From Allium sativum (Eukaryota; Streptophyta; Magnoliopsida; Asparagales; Amaryllidaceae): DNA of 64,000 nt. Below are positions 1 through 14,235 of this stretch, piece after piece. Under the pieces are notes generated by a model. That model was not told the DNA's origin. It made no database searches and was given only the letters and a program-made list of their open reading frames with translations. Location of the stretch: NCBI GenBank assembly GCA_030737875.1, contig CM060922.1:316921456-316985455 (forward strand), written 5' to 3'. The stretch's first letter is position 1. Each line of letters starts with the position of its first letter. The translations under genes were made by a program, and so were the position numbers.

Positions 1-1415
1 ACTAATAGCCTTAATTAAAATATCCCAACTTGACAGCTCTACCCTGTGGATTATGATATGCAGTTATCCCTCTACAAACCATCATGATACTCTTCCTATC
101 CTAACACTAGGCTATCACCTATGTTGTGAGATCTCGAAAAAGATCTCTCGAGGCTCCCCTCAGAGGCATGGAAAATAACCATCAAACCTTGAAAAATGAT
201 GTAAGGAAAAGGATAGATCGGGAGGTGCGCTTCGATCTGAAAAAACTGTGAAACTCGTATAATTTTTGGGCTAATTAGGTCGAGTTTTGGGGTCGACTTG
301 GTAGAGGAAGGGGAGATTTTTGTTTGTTGGGTGGGTTTGGAGGTAGAGGAGCTAGGAAGAACGAAGGAATGAGAAAAACGATGTTTCGCTCATTCCTTAT
401 GAACAAATTTAAAAGGGGTAGGCTGACCTATCCTCGGAGCGATCAACCGCCTCCGTCGACTTCCTATTGGGTAGTCAACCGCCTCGAGTCAACTGACCCA
501 ATCTACAGGTTGATGTCCTCCTGAAAGAAAAACTTTTCTCTTCGTTCTTTCTCCTAACTTCATCCAACTCTAACAAAACCCTATACTGCTCTAACCTGCT
601 TCCACAGGGCCTAGTCATTTGCTATGAGTACGATTGAGAATCTCGAGGTTTACTCTACTCTCCAGGTAGATTCTACACATCTTTATTACTTTGAATTTAT
701 CTGTACTCCAAACCTATTCCTTACCCTTTCAATTTCCAATACTTAAATCATTTTCTCGCTTATGTTTTCTCGCTCTAAAAAAATTCTCAAAACAAATTTG
801 CTCTTATTCTTATTCAAAGTTTTTTTTAAAAAAACTCCATACTTATTAATATTTTGAATTCATGGGTTTTCATATCTAAAACTCATCAATCTTAAATCTT
901 AAATTTCAAAGTCTATTTATGGGGCCAGACTAAAAGTGGGTTCTTTATTTCTTTCTCTTTCTTAACTCTTTCTCCGCTCCTAAAAGATTTTCCCAAATCT
1001 AATAGTTCTATATGCAAGTCCCTCTATGGTTGACTATATTTCCATACTAAAATCTATCTCTTGGGACCATCTATACTCAATACATACACATAATTAATTA
1101 ATTTCAATTAAAGCACTATTGCCTTTCCCACTACTTTCATATACCTTCTAAATTACTATTATTTAACATGTAGGTGCTCAACTTTATAATTAGACTCGTT
1201 GTGCACCTTATCTTACGATCACTTTAGGACCTACTACTCCCAGATTCTCTTGATTCATTTTTATGTTCAAACCCATTCTCAAAATTTTCCAAATGTTATT
1301 CCTCTAATGATGGGTTTCAAGGATCTTGGCATATTTAATATTTATATTTTAAAGATACAATTACGTTCACTCCCTATGTTTATAGGACCTACTAAACATA
1401 GGCACTAATATCAAA
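1..1415. other. Unassigned AT-rich non-coding DNA
   Basis: I found no gene here. The stretch has short frames only, with a somewhat GC-richer part near 430-500. Its style resembles the interior of the LTRs further right, but I could not place its ends. It ends where the TGTAAC terminus of unit C begins. Confidence 0.4.
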
Positions 1416-4400
1416 TGTAACAACCCACACTCAACATGCTCGAATTTTTTGCTCAAAGCTAAAACCCAACTCCATTAAAGTATGAGCAGTATATGTGGTA
1501 TCCTGAAAATATGCACAGATAAATATATCAAAATTTCAGTAAAGAGCTCACAACGAAAGTAATTTATAATATAATAATAAATAATTACACAACAGGGTAA
1601 TGACACTTTTAAATCAAGTGGCTCTAAGCTAAACAAATTTTTCCTTCTATCTAACTTGTAGGTTGTTTTGAGAAGGTGGCCAGAACTAATGTTTTTGGTG
1701 ACTGATAAATTACCTTCTTTACTATATTAGGGTTATTAAGGTTTACAAATTCTCATCTCTGCACATAAATCGCATCAGTCTACTCCCTAGTAGATTTAAC
1801 CTAATTAACAATAGTTGTATAAAAATATGTATCTCTATGCTATTGTGCCACCTTGATCCTAGGTACCACCCGTAGTACCTTTCATATCCTCCTCGTTAGG
1901 ATTCCATTATATCATTACAGACGCGCTAAAATTACATCTCTAATGGACCACACAAGATTGCCTACACTATAGATGTCATGTCGTCTAGTACGAAAACGTG
2001 TAAACTGCATCCGCATTGGTCCGCTCCTCAATGCCTATATTGAGAGTATCCAGAATGGATCACCTCACTATGCCTGCACCATGGACATGCATATGATCGT
2101 TCTTCCTATACTTCTGGTTTCCTCTGACAAAAGATGCTAGCACTCATTTTGCATGGAACACAGTCAGGGATTTATGTAAATTATGGTGTGTCCCTTCTAT
2201 CGCGGCTAAGCTCTATGCAACCTCCCCTTTCTACGTGGAAGGTGTTTCTTATGGATGAATAGCCTTGACCTAAACAAATAAACTAAAAAATCATGTGGCA
2301 TTGGATAACCCTAATCTGGTGTCCTCATAGCAAAATATCCCTTGACCTATAAAGGTCTGACCCATGTCCTTTCCCATGCTCGCTACTGACCGATGATGAT
2401 CTGCACTTTTTCGACTATTATCCTTTTTGGGTTTCCTCTACTAGCTGCTAACTATGGGTCGCATAACTACCTAGTCATCCATCAGCCTTTAGACTGCCTA
2501 ACGCAGTCAAGGTAATACCTCTTTGATGAACACTACAAACCTTGCCTCTGATGGACCGCCACTATGCCTATATCGGAGGGCCATCCTGGGATACCTCCGC
2601 ATCTATTTGAAATCACTTATTTCCTACGTTATCATTTGTTCAAAAATCCTGTTTCAGCTTTAGTACTATTTGCAAATCTATTAAGACGAGCTTCCACTGT
2701 TTGTTTTATAAAGCAGAGTCGCTTATTTTCCATGTCGATGAATATATGATTCCTTGTTAGGAATGCCCCTATGTATTCTAAAGGATATGTGATGAACCAC
2801 ACATAACTGCCTACATTCATATTTTCTTTAAACTGCTTTAAACGAATCTTGTGTGGTTACTATTGTAATCTCATTCTTTATAAGACCCTATGTCTAGCTT
2901 TTTTCTTATTCATATAACTTGTCTTTCTTTTTCTCTTGCTTACTTTGTGTTGTTTCTATGGGTCATTTATTTCCCACGCCGATAAATATCTAATTCATCG
3001 TTAGGACGTACACTAATTAGGTTGTTTTTTATTATTATGATATTTTTATTCCTTTTTAGATTCTTTAATTTTTCATGATAATCACTTGTCTAAAAAAACC
3101 TATATCTATCTATCATGAACTACTAATCACAATAATTCTATTTTTTTCTTTCTTTATTTACATATCTTACAGACGGGCTTAATTCTTTATCTATCTTTAC
3201 ATCATTTACTCTCTAAGCTGTGCCTATTCTTTGGCTGACCAAGTATTCAACTTGGTTACTACCTTTTCTTTATATCCTTATCTTAGTTGTTATGTTTTCC
3301 ACATCTATTTCTATTATCTTAAGTTTTATCCTTATAGGGTTAATCATATTCTAGTAGGTCGGCTACTGAGGTTTCATGAAATGTGTTTCCATATGTACTA
3401 TAAAATAATCTCTTGTGCAATGATACGTAATTACAAGATATCTTTTTTCCTTTTTGATAGGTTGTACAATACATAGTAACCATCTCTATTTTGTACTGAT
3501 TCTTTTTCTTTTATTTATGTTCTTGTAACCACGGTCATCACATCTATCCAAACTATAATATGGAAATAAACTCTCCCAACCAACTAAAATATTACTAGTT
3601 TTCCTAAATCATGTTATATGTAAATTCATTTTGGTTCACTTTATAAATTCAATATGGTTATTGTAAATTCCTTTCTTATTAAGGCTTGCTCCATTACTTT
3701 CACATTTTCGTCCCAGCTTATTTGTGGATTTAGTTCATTTCAACTTTAATAGCTTTGAACCCTAAGTACAAATTAACTTTTAAAATTTACAGTCTAATAT
3801 GAATAACTTTAAATAAATCAATTTCTATAATCAGTTTAAACACATCAATTTCCATTCAATAAACGAACGAGATTCTAATGATATCATATATCACTATAAT
3901 AAAAGATACATAATTTAATCCACTCACATTATAAAGCACTTCAAGTTCTAAATTAGATACAAATCCAGTCCTACTATCTATATTCCTCTCGTTTGTAATC
4001 CCTATTTGGAATCACAGATTGATATACATAGAGATTTAAAACTTTGAATCTTAAATAAAATAGACTAACAAATTATAAAACCAGATATAGAACATTTCCT
4101 CTTATAAGCGATCTTCTAGAATAAACTCCATCCTAGATTTACAATCTTCTTCCTCCAATTGTTAAGCAGAAAGCCTAAAACAATATTATGAAATTTCTAA
4201 GGTCTTGGATGAAAAATAGAAGTGGTTAAAATAAGCTTGGAGACTAGCTCTACATGTGTATTTATAGGATTTTAAAATACTGTAGATCGTTCGCTGTAAA
4301 ATGAACCATATCGTCCATTCAGATGTCTCCAAAACATGATTTTGATAGTGCTCTGGTCAACCGCTTCCCTTGGAAGTTCGGTCGCTATGGTTACCCCAAG

Positions 4401-5582
4401 GGTGGTCTACCCATACAGGTCAAACTGTGTATGGTGGGACGCATTTTAATTTTCATAATTCATTGTTAATTACTATATATGTAACATTATATAAGCAACG
4501 TTAATTTCTTAAGTTCTTTTACTGTTTGATTTCTTTCTCTTTTTAACACACGTTCGGTTTTTAACTTCAAGCAAACGTTTAGTTCTATTATTCTTATGTA
4601 TGTGTGTGTATATATATAAATAATATACACATATAAGCACACGTTAATGCATACAATTGTTTTTTCTAACCTCGAACTTCAAATATCAATAAATATTTTG
4701 TTCGAACTCTGTTTGGAGCATATTATATACATAAATTGATCCGAATATCACCACGATCATAATCGTACAAGCTTCATGGCCAAATTCCAAAAAATTCACA
4801 AAAAAAATTCAATTTGATAATTAAATTGTAATAATTATTTATTCTGAAAATGCGAGGAGTTATATAAATTCCTAATCAACCATCATATCAACCAATAAGC
4901 ATATGCATGCAAACATGAACCATATCGACCATTACAGTGGTTATCTTTGTAGTTGAATCGGTGTAGAGGTAGCTTCTGGTCTCAAGTTGCCACTTTGCGT
5001 GTTCCCGACCATTGCGATGGTTGTTTCTGGATTTCCTCCTTGGGATCTTGGATTTTCGTTGTCATTCATTGAGTTTTGTTGTGGTTCATGGTGTGAATAG
5101 TTCGATAACACTGTGTTATTCTTTAGTACACAACTATTTCCTTTTAGGATTTCTATGCTCCGACATTGTTGGTTGTCTTAGTTTGAGGCTTTGTCCTGTG
5201 ATTTTCCAATTTTGTTCGTTTTCCGTATGCAACTTGTGATTTCCAGTTGTGGAGATGACTTGTTTGTTCAAGAATAGGGACTGCCTTGGCAACCTGACTG
5301 TGTTGTCAAGTTTATCGATTTATATGTGATGTGTTTTTTCTTATTTGTGTTAGTTGGGAAGTGATTTATAGTTTTTATGAGGTCTTTGCTTGTTGTTGTT
5401 CTCTTAGCTTCTCTCATTCGATTTAGAGTCACACCATGCGTGGTGTATGTCAAGTGTTGTTGTTTTGGTCTGCACTACCACCTGTATGTAGCAGATAGGC
5501 AAACTTCCTATCTCCATCTTCTTCATATACTTCACAATATCATAAAAGGATTTTCTATCAGTTATTACCTTTACTAATTAAC

Positions 5583-5765
5583 TTTGTAACTGTTAGAACC
5601 GTTACTACAACATACATGACAAATAATTGTCACAAATATTATAACGGTTATAATCGTTATAAAGTGTGTATACTATAACGGTTATTACCGTTACAAAATT
5701 ATTATTCTATCACACTTATAACCGTTAATATTGAAACTTTCATAGCATTTATAACTTGTTATAAT
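5583..5765. repeat. Inverted TAACGGTTAT motif cluster, possible DNA-transposon end relic
   Basis: The motif TAACGGTTAT and its complement recur at least four times within about 180 bp, for example around 5641-5660, 5677-5694 and 5718-5727. The layout resembles the subterminal repeats of CACTA elements such as the one starting at 20329. No terminal repeat partner or target duplication was found, so it may be a truncated end. Confidence 0.25.
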
Positions 5766-6879
5766 AATTAGACGATCAACTTTAAAACCTGGTTGATCTT
5801 GCCAAAAGGAACGTCAAAATCGACTGGTACATCACAATAGTTACCAGTTATTACATATCTTTGTTCTAACTAGTAATTCAATTTCAATGATAATATAAAT
5901 ATCGGTTTAATTCAATGTCAATTTAATATCAATCCAGAATTAATTTCAACGTATGTTCAAATGTCCAAATAGTCAGTCGAAATAATATACCACATCATCA
6001 CCTGGATTAACTTGAAACATAAATTTTAGTACTTTATGAGAAAATTTAAACACTCACTTTTGATTTTAAGCCCAATTAAATTCCAAGAAAAACATCAAAA
6101 TTCCAGCAGTCTTCAGACATAACCATACCAGCTTCATGGTGTCTAGAATTTCGATATGAGTCCAATGGATGAAATTGCGCCTCAATTGGAATTCGTATGC
6201 AAAATTTAATTATGTTGGATCATCTTGAAATTTTAAATTAAGATAAAAAAACTCACCACTAAGACAGTGTTACATCAATTCTCTATCATGTGACTAAATC
6301 CCGCACAAACAAACACCTGAACTCTAAATATGCAACAACCATCGCTTCAAAAGTACTGTCGCATGCCGTTAGGCGCCTCCCGACCAAAATCAGTCTACAC
6401 CATCGTAACTACCGCCCCTCTCTCCATCATCCCCAGGAAATTCCCCGCCTCTAATTACCTCTAATGGCCAAGAAACAACAATAAATATTGCGGATTCCAA
6501 GACAGATCGTGGCAAAACCATGACAACACATCGATCTAAGCATATGGATCGACCCTTGTAAGCCTCCTCTATGCACTAATACTTACTGATCATCCATTCA
6601 TCAACAATCTACTATTGAAACCACCAAATCCTAAATGAACAGTTGATTATATTATTAATTTCTAACAGAACTTCATGTTGAATCAAGAACGAATTACAGA
6701 TGTTGATTCCATTTGTCGAGACTTTTCGACGATAATAATTTGATATAGTTTTAATTATAATCACTATTTGAATTGATTTTTTAATTCCTATTATTAGTTA
6801 ACTGAGAATTTCAGGATTAAGTACGAAAATTTAAGGTTTGAGAAGAGATGGGGGTTGTTAAGGTTTCAAAATGATAATC

Positions 6880-6887
6880 TATTTATA
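6880..6887 (-). promoter_or_regulatory. TATA box of unit C
   Basis: TATAAATA on the minus strand. It sits about 680 bp after the LTR start when nested elements are removed, and is followed by a pyrimidine-rich leader. This fits an LTR promoter at the U3/R boundary. Function is inferred. Confidence 0.4.
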
Positions 6888-8854
6888 GTTGAATAATAGG
6901 TCTGTTGGGCCAAAGAAGTAAGCACTGCTTAGCGATCCATTTTTGTTGCCAATCAAGATATGGCATCCTATATATTGAAATATATGTTCTCGATATTTTA
7001 ATGGAGCTACAAAAACCCTAACACGTATTCCTTCACAAATTTTATTTTGTCATACAATTAATTTTAAATTACAACTCATAGCAACCGTGAATTATTATTT
7101 TTAACATCCCGATATTTTGCGATAATTTAAAATATTAAATTTAATGTGTTTTTGAACAAAATTGCTTTAAATACTAAAATTAATGAATAAACTAATTTTG
7201 GAACTTCATGTCTATTGGAAATTATAAATTTAATAATGTGGTAATAATATAAATTCGTTGTTGTATAATGAAGGTCGATTGGTAATAAGTGTCATTATTT
7301 ATGTGGATTTAAAATATAGATTATAAATTGATTTGTATGGTAATTATTGAGGGTTATTTGGACTTAATTAAGTCAACAAATTTAGAATAAAGCTTTAAAT
7401 ATTGAAATTTTATTTATGCATGGTGGAAATTTAAATAAATTGTTTAAGTGATTAATTTTAACTTATTTTGATAATTATAGCATGTATTGATTGTAAATAA
7501 TTTTGTGATCTTGTTTATATTGGTTAACATGGAAGATTGGAATTTAATAATTATATATTTAATGAGATTGATTGATGTAATTAATAATTTATAATCAGAA
7601 CAAAATTTGATTTACTAAATTAAAAATAAATTTATTTTGATGTGAATAAAGTTGATTAGTTTTTGAAATTAAATTAAAGATAATTATATGAATTGGGAAT
7701 TTATAGCGAATTTCATACGAACGTTAATTTAACAGGTTTTCAATTGTTATTTTTCTTGCATTAACACATTGAACATAACGATATTTTATTTCGTGTGTTT
7801 GGACGTTCGGTTTGAACTGCGTGACGTTGTTTTGAACTGATAACGTTCACATTTTAGAATTTTGGTTGGTTATTTGTTGGTCTATATTAAGTATAACCAA
7901 ATAAACCAAAATTTTGTTTTAATATATTCTTATACATGAATTAAAGAAAGGATATGTAACAACTCGGAAAATCAGAACCAATTTAAATTTGTTATTTTGG
8001 CAATTTTAATGAATTTAAAATATTTAAAATGATTTATTTTAAATAATTACGATGAAAATTTTATTTTGAATAGAATTAGAATGTATATATTTATTTGAAC
8101 CGAATTTAGAATATAAATATTTATTTTAATTATAAAAAGAATTGGAAATGGCGCGATAGTTTGAAATTTCGATTTCAAAATTCAAATGAATGTATAAGAT
8201 TCAAAATAAACCGGATTTTAGTGAAACCAGAAATATTTGAATCTAATTGAAAATATCTTTCCAACGAATTTGAAAAATCCAAATTCCATAGCGGGAATAA
8301 AAAGTTATGCCCAGTTGAATATTCAGCATAGTCGCTATGGAAATATAGCCCTTAAAAATGAAATTTTGCAAACGACCTCCATTTTTGACGAAACCACTTT
8401 GTTGGATCCGAGATGTCAAGTTATTGCTAGATTCCAATTTTCATAATTTTTGAAACCAATATGTGAGCGTGGCAAAAGAAAACATGTTTTGTCAATTTCA
8501 GTTGAATTGGATCAACCAGAAAATGGCCATTTTTTAAACGGTCTTCAAATTTGATGAAATTAGTTTTGTTAGGACCTATCGTCAAAACATAGCTAGATTT
8601 ATTTTTTTGGGATTTTTAGAGTTAGTATGTGGCCCCGGTAAATTGAAATGTGCGTTTAAATTAAATATATATTGATTTATTTTTTAACTTAAGGGAAAAC
8701 TGATCGTAACAGTCGGATTGGCTTACGAAACATATCCCATTGTGTTCGGAATGGGGTAATCAGCTAGGGGCGATAGTCGTTGGGTCTCGTTTAGAGGCCG
8801 AATAAAAAGTCAACTTTTAGGAATTAAAAAATAATAAAAAATTAATATATTACC

Positions 8855-9217
8855 TCACCCCTCTCTCTACTCTCTCTCTCCTCTCAGAACAGATTGTGGA
8901 AAAATAGAATGAAAAAAACTCATCGTGCCCTACCCCTAACCCGCCGCCCTCCCTTGAAGCCACTACACCCCGTTGCGCCGCCTCTCAGCCCAGTCCGCCC
9001 TCCGATGCGCCCTCCAACGCGCCCTCCGGCCACTCTCCCCTCGCCCCGTCGATCCTCAATCTCCAAAACCCCTCAACCATTGAAAACCGCTGCGCAAGTC
9101 CTCCTCCTGGCCCCACCATCACCTGCCACCGCCGGCAAAACCGACGCGCCGCCCCGAGCCACCCCCCCTCAGCCACCGATGAACGCAACAACTCCACCCC
9201 CTGTTGAAAATAAATAG
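8855..9217 (+). other. C-rich island inside LTR B
   Basis: A CT-dinucleotide run (8860-8885) is followed by about 280 bp of very C-rich DNA inside an otherwise AT-rich LTR. It can be read as a 107-codon proline-rich frame (8894-9217, many Pro-Pro pairs), but with such composition any frame stays open and I do not call a gene. The 5' LTR of G has a similar island at the same relative position, about 0.8-0.9 kb after its start. A promoter or leader role is possible but inferred. Confidence 0.5.
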
Positions 9218-9309
9218 TGAGTTTTATTTTACGTTTATCTTATTTTTTAGTTTTAAATATATAATAATGTGTGTAAAAATCTGATTTTTTATTCATATGT
9301 ATGCGAGTT

Positions 9310-9625
9310 AAAAATTGGATTTTTTTATATAGAAAGGTGAGATTTTTATATGTACAAAGGCGAGATTTTTATATGTACAAAGGTGAGATTTTTATATAAA
9401 GAAAGTTATGATTTTTATAAATAAAAAGATTCGATTTTTGATAACGGAAAAGATTTGATTTTGTTTATACAAAATGATATGATTTTTGTTTATATGAAAG
9501 ATTAGATTTTTATTTGCAATAAAAATGAGATTTTTATATAAAGAGGTTTGAAATAAAAATGTGATTTTTATAACGATGAAATAAAAATGTGATTTTATAG
9601 CGTTGGAATAAAAATGTGATTTTCA
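9310..9625 (+). repeat. Degenerate GAGATTTTTAT minisatellite in LTR B
   Basis: Units of about 23 bp containing GAGATTTTTATATGTACAAA repeat directly near 9336-9408 and then decay into looser GATTTTT-containing units up to about 9625. No coding is visible. Confidence 0.6.
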
Positions 9626-10641
9626 ATATGAACGGTGTGGAAAAGAATGCGTTGAAATTCGGGAAGATCCAAGCTATTCAAAAATGAAATGAAGGAGTGG
9701 ATCCCAAAGGTGAGAACTGCTCACTTTAATTTTATTTCTAGTCAAAATGTATACTAGGATGCAGACGGTGCTTAGCAGCACCCGACACCCGTCGTCCACA
9801 GACCATTGACGACTTGTTTGTTTGTTTGATTCTGTTGTGAAAATTGATTGTGTGATGTGGAATGGAATAAAATATTTTATACTTAAGAATATAAGTTTTT
9901 AATGTGTATATGAATGAAAAATATTCATTTACAAATCCGATGATTTATATTTGTACATACATTTGACTAATATGGATTGGGACGATATATTTTACACATC
10001 ACCCAACTGCACAAATAAAACCTGTGTTTGATTGTTTAAAACCCCACACGGGTATTGGGATGATATATGATGTACACTAGTCCTAATAATTAGCTGTATG
10101 TCGATCGATTAGTTGACAGACTATTGTAAGCGTTAAGTATTTGTATTTAATTCTTATGCAGTTGTGCAATGCACTCTGGATGATGGTTGATTGGTTATCA
10201 TGGCTGTTGTATACATGTGTTGTATGAAATTCATATAAATCAAATTATATGGTAATTGACTGTGTTTGATTCCAGTTCAGAAAGAAGTAATATTTTAAAA
10301 TAACGAATATTTTAAAATAATATTCATTAAAAGATCAAAGTCTGATTTTGATGTCCGATTTGGGATGGACACGGAAATATTTAAATATATAAAGCCGTGT
10401 TAATTAGATTAACGCCATTTTGATGCGAACGATATTTATATCGATTTTATTCATTTTTACAATGAATATGAAAAGGAAGTGATTTCAAAATCTAATGTTT
10501 TGAAAATATTATCATTTATATATTAATTATATGGAATATTCAATTTTGATTTGAAATTGAATATGAAGTTGAAATCATTTTGAAAACGAATTTGAAACGA
10601 TTTATAAAATACGTTTTAAATGGAAATCGACGAAATATATA

Positions 10642-10647
<6 letters not shown>

Positions 10648-10689
<42 letters not shown>
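10648..10689. repeat. (AT)n microsatellite
   Basis: An uninterrupted AT dinucleotide run of about 40 bp inside LTR B. The matching place in G (near 40180) has only a short ATAT run, so the expansion is specific to this copy. Confidence 0.9.
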
Positions 10690-10691
<2 letters not shown>

Positions 10692-12112
10692 GGCCTGAAT
10701 AGCATGCACTGCGCCGCGGTAGTTCGCGAATTTCAACCTTGACTTCGAACGGACATTACGCGAGATCCGACCGTTCGAGTCTTCTAAAACTGGAACCGTT
10801 GGGTTCGTATCGAAAAGAGCTTTCCAACGAATACAAGAGATTTGAAATCTAACGGTTGGATTTGGAATCATGTCCAAATCGAATTTGGAAAAGGTCGCTG
10901 TAAGTGCAGTTCGATGTCCGTTTATGGAAATCGACTGTACGGGCCTTGATAAATATGTTAAAAATATCAATAATTTGTGTAAAATCATAATAAATTACTT
11001 GGAAAGAATTAGGATGAAAAATTCCATATTTGAAAAGATAAAAATATATTTTATCGAAATGAACTAGTTTTGAACTAGAATTATAATCCAATACTTTTAA
11101 ATAATTAAATTGGATTTGAAATGATTGTAAAAATAACCGAAATTTCCAAAATATGAGTTGGAATGGATTTGAATTGAAATTATCTTCGGAGTATTTCAAT
11201 ATTGGATTCTGTGATTATACGGGTATTGTGAAGGAATTTGGAAGATATATATATCCTTATTCCAATACGATATTTGTTGGTTTCAGAATTTGATATTGAA
11301 TATAAGCCGATATATTTTATGTTTAGAGCCTTGTATTAATATCAAATTGGATTTTGGGTTTGTCATGAATGGTATCTTTAATAATACTGTTCTTAAACCC
11401 AATGGAGTTAAGAAAATTAGAAACTGACTGGAGATTAGCTAAATTGAATGGTTTCCTGGGTATTGATCTGATGTTGGTTTCGGCCTTCGGGATTAATACT
11501 TAGGGAATTGTTGTCTTACTAATTTACAGTTAGAGAATGATGGGTTTTTGGGTTTGTCCTGAGTGTTTTAAATGACACTGTTCTTAAACTCGATGTGAGA
11601 AGAATAAATCTTTTAATTAAGATTTAAAGAAGAACTACCAATTAATTAACATTTAATTGGAACTGAAAATAGAATGTGAATTGGGTTTATCGTGAACTGT
11701 GTTTTCAACGACATTCGTTCTTTAACCCGATTTACAGTGAAATATGATTTGGAATTTATAAATCTTTTTATTAAGATTTAATGGGAATTTTCCAAAGTAA
11801 AGTTTTCCAATTTAATATATTAAATTGGAATGGAATGGAATTCGATTTATAATAATCGAAGTGAACTTCTATGGAGGAAGACTGTTAATACATATGGAAT
11901 TTAAAAGGCTTTGCCGTTATTCCAGTTATACTAGTAGTCGGATACGGAAATTGATATCGATTACATATTGATTTGTTTTCCGTGAAGATTCCATTAATAG
12001 AATGTGATTTGGTTTTATCGTGAACTGTGTTTTAAATGACATTAGTTCTTTAACCCAACTAAAGGCAAGATTACATGTCTATCATTGTATTTCGAACTGT
12101 ATGCTTGATCTC

Positions 12113-12243
12113 TGCTAAATATATATCTGTTTGATGGCGGAGAATTTATTCTCTTGCTTAACACCCTTCTCTGAGACGTACGAGCTTAGAGGTTATATAT
12201 CGGCAGGAATCAATAGTACGGTGTAGATTGTCGATGCGGCATG
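12113..12243 (+). other. LTR hairpin module, copy 1 (DIS-like)
   Basis: This is one of three copies of a roughly 130-bp module. It has a short hairpin (GAGAA, TTTA, TTCTC at 12140-12153) and a second hairpin with stem CTCTGAG (12169-12175), 9-nt loop ACGTACGAG (12176-12184) and stem CTTAGAG (12185-12191). The loop contains the palindrome CGTACG. This copy sits inside B, about 850 bp before a second copy, in a place where G has none, so it looks like an internal duplication. Confidence 0.6.
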
Positions 12244-13090
12244 TTTGTTTTTCCAAAGTTAAATAATCATTAACACTGACTTTTGGGAAGATTAAAACTA
12301 AGTGGAGTTTTAATGATTCTTTAATTAGATTGAAATGTGAATTGATAATTTAAATTATCAAATTTGGGATATGATCAAAAATGGAGTGTCACCAGTTTTG
12401 CTATTAACGATAGTTAAATCTTTAATTAGATTTGAACGTGAAATGGTAATTAATTTTACCGATAACACCATGGTATTAGTTATGGGGTAGTACCAGTTTT
12501 GCTCCATAGGATGAATAGGTTGGGATTGGGAAATTAGACAAATGATTACTTCGATAAGGTGCGCTAATCCCGACTAGTTTGGAAAACCTTAATATGGATT
12601 GAATTGAAATCCAAAGGAAGATTAAAGAATAAATTTAAAAGAATTTATCTTTGATAAAATTAATGGGAACCTATTCCCTAATGATGTGAATATTTGAATA
12701 AAGAATATTCATAATTGGAATGAGGCGTATGTTGTGTTTTTATAACACTTGTTTATTATATACACGAGTTATTCGGAAAGACAGGGTTTATACCAATTCT
12801 GAATAATTGTTTCGACGATAAGTCCACGATGAAGACGGTGGTTGAAGACCGAAGGTCCTCACATCGTTTGGATGATTACTGACGTCTTGATTAGGCTTTA
12901 CACCCAAGACAAGGTAATAAGTGGTGATCGTCCAGACGTACTTGGAGATCGACTAGATATGCGAGGACTTCTCTCCTGTATTGGACATATGGGACGAGGA
13001 ATAAGGTGCCTCCGGTTTCGTTCAGACCCAAAACGAACTTGTAAATGGATTGTGTGTCTGACATTGGATTTTATTCTGTGTTGATTAATT

Positions 13091-13229
13091 TTTATTAAAT
13101 ATATATCTGTTTGGCGGTGGAGAATTTATTCTCTTGCTTAACGCCCTTCTCTGAGACGTACGAGCTCAGAGGTTATATATTGGTAGATATCAGCCGCATG
13201 ACATGAATTGCCTGTGTGGCATGCTGAGA
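13091..13229 (+). other. LTR hairpin module, copy 2 (DIS-like)
   Basis: Same module as at 12113. The second hairpin here is fully paired: CTCTGAG (13149-13155), loop ACGTACGAG (13156-13164), CTCAGAG (13165-13171). The G-U pair of copy 1 is a G-C or A-T type pair here, so pairing is kept while sequence changes. It corresponds to the single copy just before the primer site in G. Confidence 0.6.
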
Positions 13230-13554
13230 TGCAAATGATCAAGGCTTCTGTTGAAAAGAAGAGTCTTGCAGTTGATGATCAAAGCATAGCTTTAATATAG
13301 CGCCGCTTTGTGTATAGAGTTAACTCGTAAGCCTCACACCTCGGTATGAGTCAAAAACGGGATCGTGACTGCAAGGAGTGCACGACGTTTTTTTTCAGCT
13401 ATGGGTGGTGTCAGTATTTACAAGACCTGACATTGTTATATTTTTTTACCTATGTGGTTGTTGCAATGCGAGGCGCCTCAGATATATCGGTCTCTACGAA
13501 GCTGATGGATAGGTCCGACAGGCCCGAGAAACGTGTGTTCAGGTATAACCAATA
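13230..13554 (+). other. Non-coding 3' part of LTR B before the MULE
   Basis: This holds LTR B sequence with no gene. It ends with one copy of the TAACCAATA target site (13546-13554) that the MULE duplicated. Confidence 0.45.
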
Positions 13555-13769
13555 GTGAATATTAGGCTCACGTCCCTATTTTGAAACTTAATTAGGCTCA
13601 CATCCTCCTGTTTCAAAACATATAAATTACATCCCTAATTTCAAACAGCGGCTGATGTTTTTACAAAAGTGCCCTTTTTCTTAATTTACGCCGTATTTAC
13701 CTAGGTCACTCCAACTCATTACGTAATTAGTTTTTTTTTTCTTTTCCAGAAACCTAATTTTCGTTCTCA

Positions 13770-14147
13770 ATGGCGGCGGCGACTCCAACTAAATTCATGG
13801 TCTCTAATCGGTGGCTGCTTCCTCCATCGCCGCCTGAGGTGTATACCGTCACCGCCTTCAACCTGCATCTCGTCCTCAATATCTCAGCCTCCAGCAGTTT
13901 TGGTTCTCGTTCAGCAATCTCGTTCTCAATCTCGTTCTCAATATCTCGTTCAGCAGTTTTGGCCTCCAGCAGTTTTGGTTTCAGCAAACCAGATCCGACG
14001 CTCGGCCTCCAGCAGCCAAATCTTACGTCCCAGATCAATCGCTCGGCCTCCAGCAGCCAAATCCGACGTCCCAGATCAATCTCGTTCTCAATATCTCGAA
14101 GTTTCCCAGATCCGGTTCCAGATCAATCACTCAGCCTGGTGCTATAA
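13770..14147 (+). pseudogene. Gene-like segment captured by the MULE, unrecognised
   Basis: A 125-codon frame opens with ATGGCGGCGGCGACTCC, a codon pattern common at the start of plant genes. It begins MAAATPTKFMVSNRWLLPP and then runs into low-complexity Ser/Phe-rich peptide. From about 13900 the DNA is made of repeats, TCTCGTTCTCAATATCTCG and CGGCCTCCAGCAGCCAAATC, present two to three times each. A possible splice donor (AAG then GTACCA) follows at 14168. I do not recognise the N-terminal part. It may be a captured first exon that later expanded, or chance. Confidence 0.3.
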
Positions 14148-14235
14148 TTGTCAGGCAGCGAGGAACTAAGGTACCATAATACTTTTTTTTATTGATTTGC
14201 GTAAATTTTCTGTCTGGTAATATGTGTTGTTTAAT

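Noticed and set aside
5787..5804. ACCTGGTTGATCTTGCCA resembles the first 18 bases of plant 18S rRNA (one mismatch)
   Set aside because: The match stops at once on both sides. No further rRNA sequence follows, so it is chance or a tiny relic.
8894..9217. 107-codon proline-rich frame
   Set aside because: Same reason: a C-rich LTR island with an open frame on both strands.
13754..14038. 94-codon minus-strand frame rich in Glu (IENEIENEI)
   Set aside because: Product of the TCTCGTTCTCAAT repeats in the MULE. The plus-strand ATG context is better and is itself uncertain.
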